Shown one piece after another: positions 61,823-64,000 of a DNA stretch of 64,000 bases. Position 1 is the stretch's first letter, and each line of letters starts with the position of its first letter. The DNA is from Flavobacterium psychrolimnae (GTDB lineage: Bacteria; Bacteroidota; Bacteroidia; Flavobacteriales; Flavobacteriaceae). A program made the translations under genes and the position numbers. Under the pieces are notes generated by a model. It did not search any database. It was given only the letters and a program-made list of their open reading frames with translations, and was not told where the DNA came from. The stretch lies in the NCBI RefSeq assembly GCF_003312425.1, contig NZ_QNUX01000001.1:62001-126000 (forward strand). The letters run 5' to 3'.

Positions 61823-64000
61823 ATGAAAATCGAGAAAGGAATTAAAATGCTTCTTGTAAGCTCCTATCCGCCCAGAGAATGCGGAATAGCAACTTTTACG
61901 AATGATATTGTAAATGCATTGGATGTTGTCTTTGGAGACACGCTTCCTGTTGAAGTATGTGCGTTGCAAACCAGAGAACAAGATTTTCAATATCCTGAAG
62001 AAGTGAGCTATGTTCTGCCGGTAGATTCTTTGGTCCATTACAGGTTGGTTGCCGAGAAAATAAATGAACGAAACGATATTGGATTGGTTTGTATTCAGCA
62101 TGAATTTGGTCTTTTTAGAGGGGAATATGGCGATCATATTCTTTCCTTTATTCTGGCACTTAACAAACCCATTGTCACCGTTTTCCATACGGTGCTGCCT
62201 AATCCGGATGAAAAAAGAAAAAAAGTAGTCTATGCACTTACTGATTTATCGGACAAAGTGGTGGTATTGACCAAAAAATCAAAAGAAATTTTGACTGATT
62301 ATTACAATTGTCCTCCTTCTAAATGTATGATTATTCCTCATGGTAATCATACCGTGCTTTGGGAACAAAAAAAAGTTCTTAAAAACAAATATGGCTTTAA
62401 AGATAAAGTGGTATTATCAACCTTTGGATTGATTAGTGAAAATAAAGGAATTGAGAACGTATTATGCGCTTTACCAGAAATCGTAGCTCAACATCCTGAA
62501 GTAATTTATCTTGTTATAGGGAAAACTCATCCTGAAGTTATAAAAAGAGAGGGTGAAAAATACCGCAATTTGCTTACCGCTACAGTAAAAAAACTTGGTC
62601 TGGAAAACAATGTGATTTTCGTCAATGAGTATCTTCAATTGGACCAATTACTGGAATTTTTAACGTTATCCGAAATTTATTTATTTTCGTCCAAAGATCC
62701 CAATCAAGCCGTAAGCGGAACTTTTGCGTATGCAATGAGCAGCGGCTGCGCAGTAATTTCTACACCGATACCGCATGCCGTCGAATCGTTAGGAAACGGC
62801 AATGGAATCCTATTAAAAAATTTCGATAATCCTGAAGAATTTAAGGAAGCAATTCTTTTTCTCATCGAAAATAAAGAGCAACGAATAGCAATGGGAAGAA
62901 ATGCTTTTTCTATGGCTCGTGCTACAAACTGGGAGAATATCGCCATACAATACCGCCTTTTATTTGACCAATTAACGAATAGAGAGGATGATTTGAGATT
63001 CAATTTTCCTCCAATAAAGTTAGATCATATCAAAAAACTGACTACCGATTTTGGAATTCTTCAGTTTTCCAAATTCAGTCAGCCTGATCCTGAATCAGGC
63101 TATACACTAGATGATAATGCCAGAGCATTAATCAATATGGTCCTATACAACAAAGCTTTTCCCGATAAGGAAAATTTAAAATTAGCGAATACTTATTTGA
63201 ATTTTATTGAAGGAATACAGCAACACGATGGCTGGTTTGATAATTATAAAGATTACAACAAGAAATTGACCAAACAAAACGAAGAGGTAAATTTGGAAGA
63301 TGCTAATGGGAGAGCATTGTGGAGTCTTGGAACGGTGATTTCTCACAGACAAAACTTACCGCTGGACATGATTTGCCAAGCGGTAAAATGCTGGGATAAA
63401 GCCATCAAAAAAATTGATAATTTTAAATCTCCTAGGGCCATAGCTTACGCATTGAAAGGACTTTATCATTATCATGAAATGTATGAAGACGACGAAATAA
63501 AAAAACATATCGAGAACCTTGCCGATGAACTGTTGCGTCATTATAAAATCAATTCGGCTGAAAATTGGTGTTGGTATGAAGATTATATGACTTATGCCAA
63601 TAATGTACTGCCAGAAGCTATGATGTACAGTTATCTAGTCACCAAAAATCCGAAGTATAAAAAAATTGCGGTCATAACGTTCGACTTTTTGCTTTCTCAT
63701 TATTTTATGAAAGGGCAGCTGAAGGTAATCTCTAATCGAGGTTGGTTCAAGAAACAAAATGAAAGAGTTTTCTATGGCGAACAACCTATTGAAGTAGCTA
63801 CAACCATTATTGCACTTGATTTATTTTATGAAGTAACTCAAAATAAAAAATATAAAGAGCAATTAAAACTCGCCTTCATCTGGTTTTTAGGGAACAATCA
63901 TCTAAAACAGATCATGTACAATCCCGAAAATGGAGCTTCTTATGATGGCTTGGAGGATAAACACATCAATATCAATCAGGGAGCTGAATCTACTTTGTGT
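61823..64000 (+). CDS. GT4-type glycosyltransferase with C-terminal helical domain, 3' end outside window
   Basis: The frame runs from ATG 61823 to the window end (726 codons). The N-terminal half (1-390) is a GT-B glycosyltransferase with VSSYPPRECGIATFTND, the nucleotide-sugar part LSTFGLISENKGIENVL and FSSKDPNQAVSGTFAYAMSSG near the donor site. The second half is a helical barrel-like domain (ESGYTLDDNARALI, ASYDGLEDKHIN). Such fusions of GT4 and an (alpha/alpha)-barrel are known in Bacteroidota beside GH130 genes and are probably involved in mannose-containing glycan metabolism. Confidence 0.85.
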   Translation, partial: MKIEKGIKMLLVSSYPPRECGIATFTNDIVNALDVVFGDTLPVEVCALQTREQDFQYPEEVSYVLPVDSLVHYRLVAEKINERNDIGLVCIQHEFGLFRGEYGDHILSFILALNKPIVTVFHTVLPNPDEKRKKVVYALTDLSDKVVVLTKKSKEILTDYYNCPPSKCMIIPHGNHTVLWEQKKVLKNKYGFKDKVVLSTFGLISENKGIENVLCALPEIVAQHPEVIYLVIGKTHPEVIKREGEKYRNLLTATVKKLGLENNVIFVNEYLQLDQLLEFLTLSEIYLFSSKDPNQAVSGTFAYAMSSGCAVISTPIPHAVESLGNGNGILLKNFDNPEEFKEAILFLIENKEQRIAMGRNAFSMARATNWENIAIQYRLLFDQLTNREDDLRFNFPPIKLDHIKKLTTDFGILQFSKFSQPDPESGYTLDDNARALINMVLYNKAFPDKENLKLANTYLNFIEGIQQHDGWFDNYKDYNKKLTKQNEEVNLEDANGRALWSLGTVISHRQNLPLDMICQAVKCWDKAIKKIDNFKSPRAIAYALKGLYHYHEMYEDDEIKKHIENLADELLRHYKINSAENWCWYEDYMTYANNVLPEAMMYSYLVTKNPKYKKIAVITFDFLLSHYFMKGQLKVISNRGWFKKQNERVFYGEQPIEVATTIIALDLFYEVTQNKKYKEQLKLAFIWFLGNNHLKQIMYNPENGASYDGLEDKHININQGAESTLC

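Noticed and set aside
1..64000. tRNA, rRNA, prophage, IS transposase or CRISPR arrays
   Set aside because: I looked for tRNA T-loop words, transposase motifs and regular spacer repeats and found none that hold up.

Overview
The window looks like chromosomal DNA of a Flavobacterium-like member of the Bacteroidota. It is AT-rich. Shine-Dalgarno sites are not evident. Many genes have a TAnnTTTG element, the Bacteroidota sigma-factor -7 box, mostly 16-50 bases before the start. Rho carries the long low-complexity insert typical of the phylum, and family members such as a DUF4293 protein, a CbpA/CbpM pair and an ECF-sigma operon with lineage-specific partners fit the same group. I see no rRNA or tRNA gene, no CRISPR array, no transposase and no phage genes. 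The assignment rests on reading the sequence, not on a database search.

Layout. 1-10.3 kb: the start of a SulP anion permease (cut by the window edge), a dps/oxyR divergent pair for peroxide defence, mnmD, ilvE, a MazG-like pyrophosphohydrolase, a SRPBCC/GyrI-like membrane protein, a three-gene ECF sigma operon and a BNR-repeat lipoprotein. 10.4-25.6 kb: a secreted protein with a 66-bp tandem repeat, Kup potassium uptake, an RsmB-like rRNA methyltransferase, rho, a DUF4293 protein, a NarL/NarX-type two-component pair, a YfcE-like phosphodiesterase, truA, an ABC exporter and lpdA. 25.7-34.6 kb is accessory in character: an AraC-type sensor domain without its DNA-binding half, cysE-cysM, two genes flanked by cassette-like inverted repeats (28.9-30.7 kb), a fasciclin lipoprotein, a MITE-like inverted repeat, and several secreted or lipoprotein genes of unknown role. 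34.7-41.5 kb is a minus-strand block of six signalling genes (two large sensor kinases, one small kinase and three single receivers, one of them degenerate).

42-64 kb reads as a stress and low-energy metabolism region on the plus strand: PEP synthase, a short-chain dehydrogenase, a zinc-ribbon protein, a D-lactate-dehydrogenase-like protein whose catalytic arginine is replaced by histidine, an M50 protease with CBS domains overlapping a phospholipase-D-like synthase, YceI, a CbpA/CbpM co-chaperone pair, a tandem universal stress protein, a Na+/Ca2+ exchanger, a Ca2+-type P-ATPase, an Mla-type lipid ABC transporter (permease, ATPase, MCE protein), a GH130 enzyme and a GT4 glycosyltransferase that runs off the window end.

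The most interesting locus is at 49.7-51.2 kb inside this stress region: a stand-alone reverse transcriptase with retron hallmarks (YADD, an N-x3-H element in the X region, VTG) preceded by about 185 bases packed with hairpins and by a 41-codon ORF. It is a good candidate for a retron with an unrecognised non-coding RNA and effector. I could not find a convincing a1/a2 pair, so the RNA boundaries stay open.
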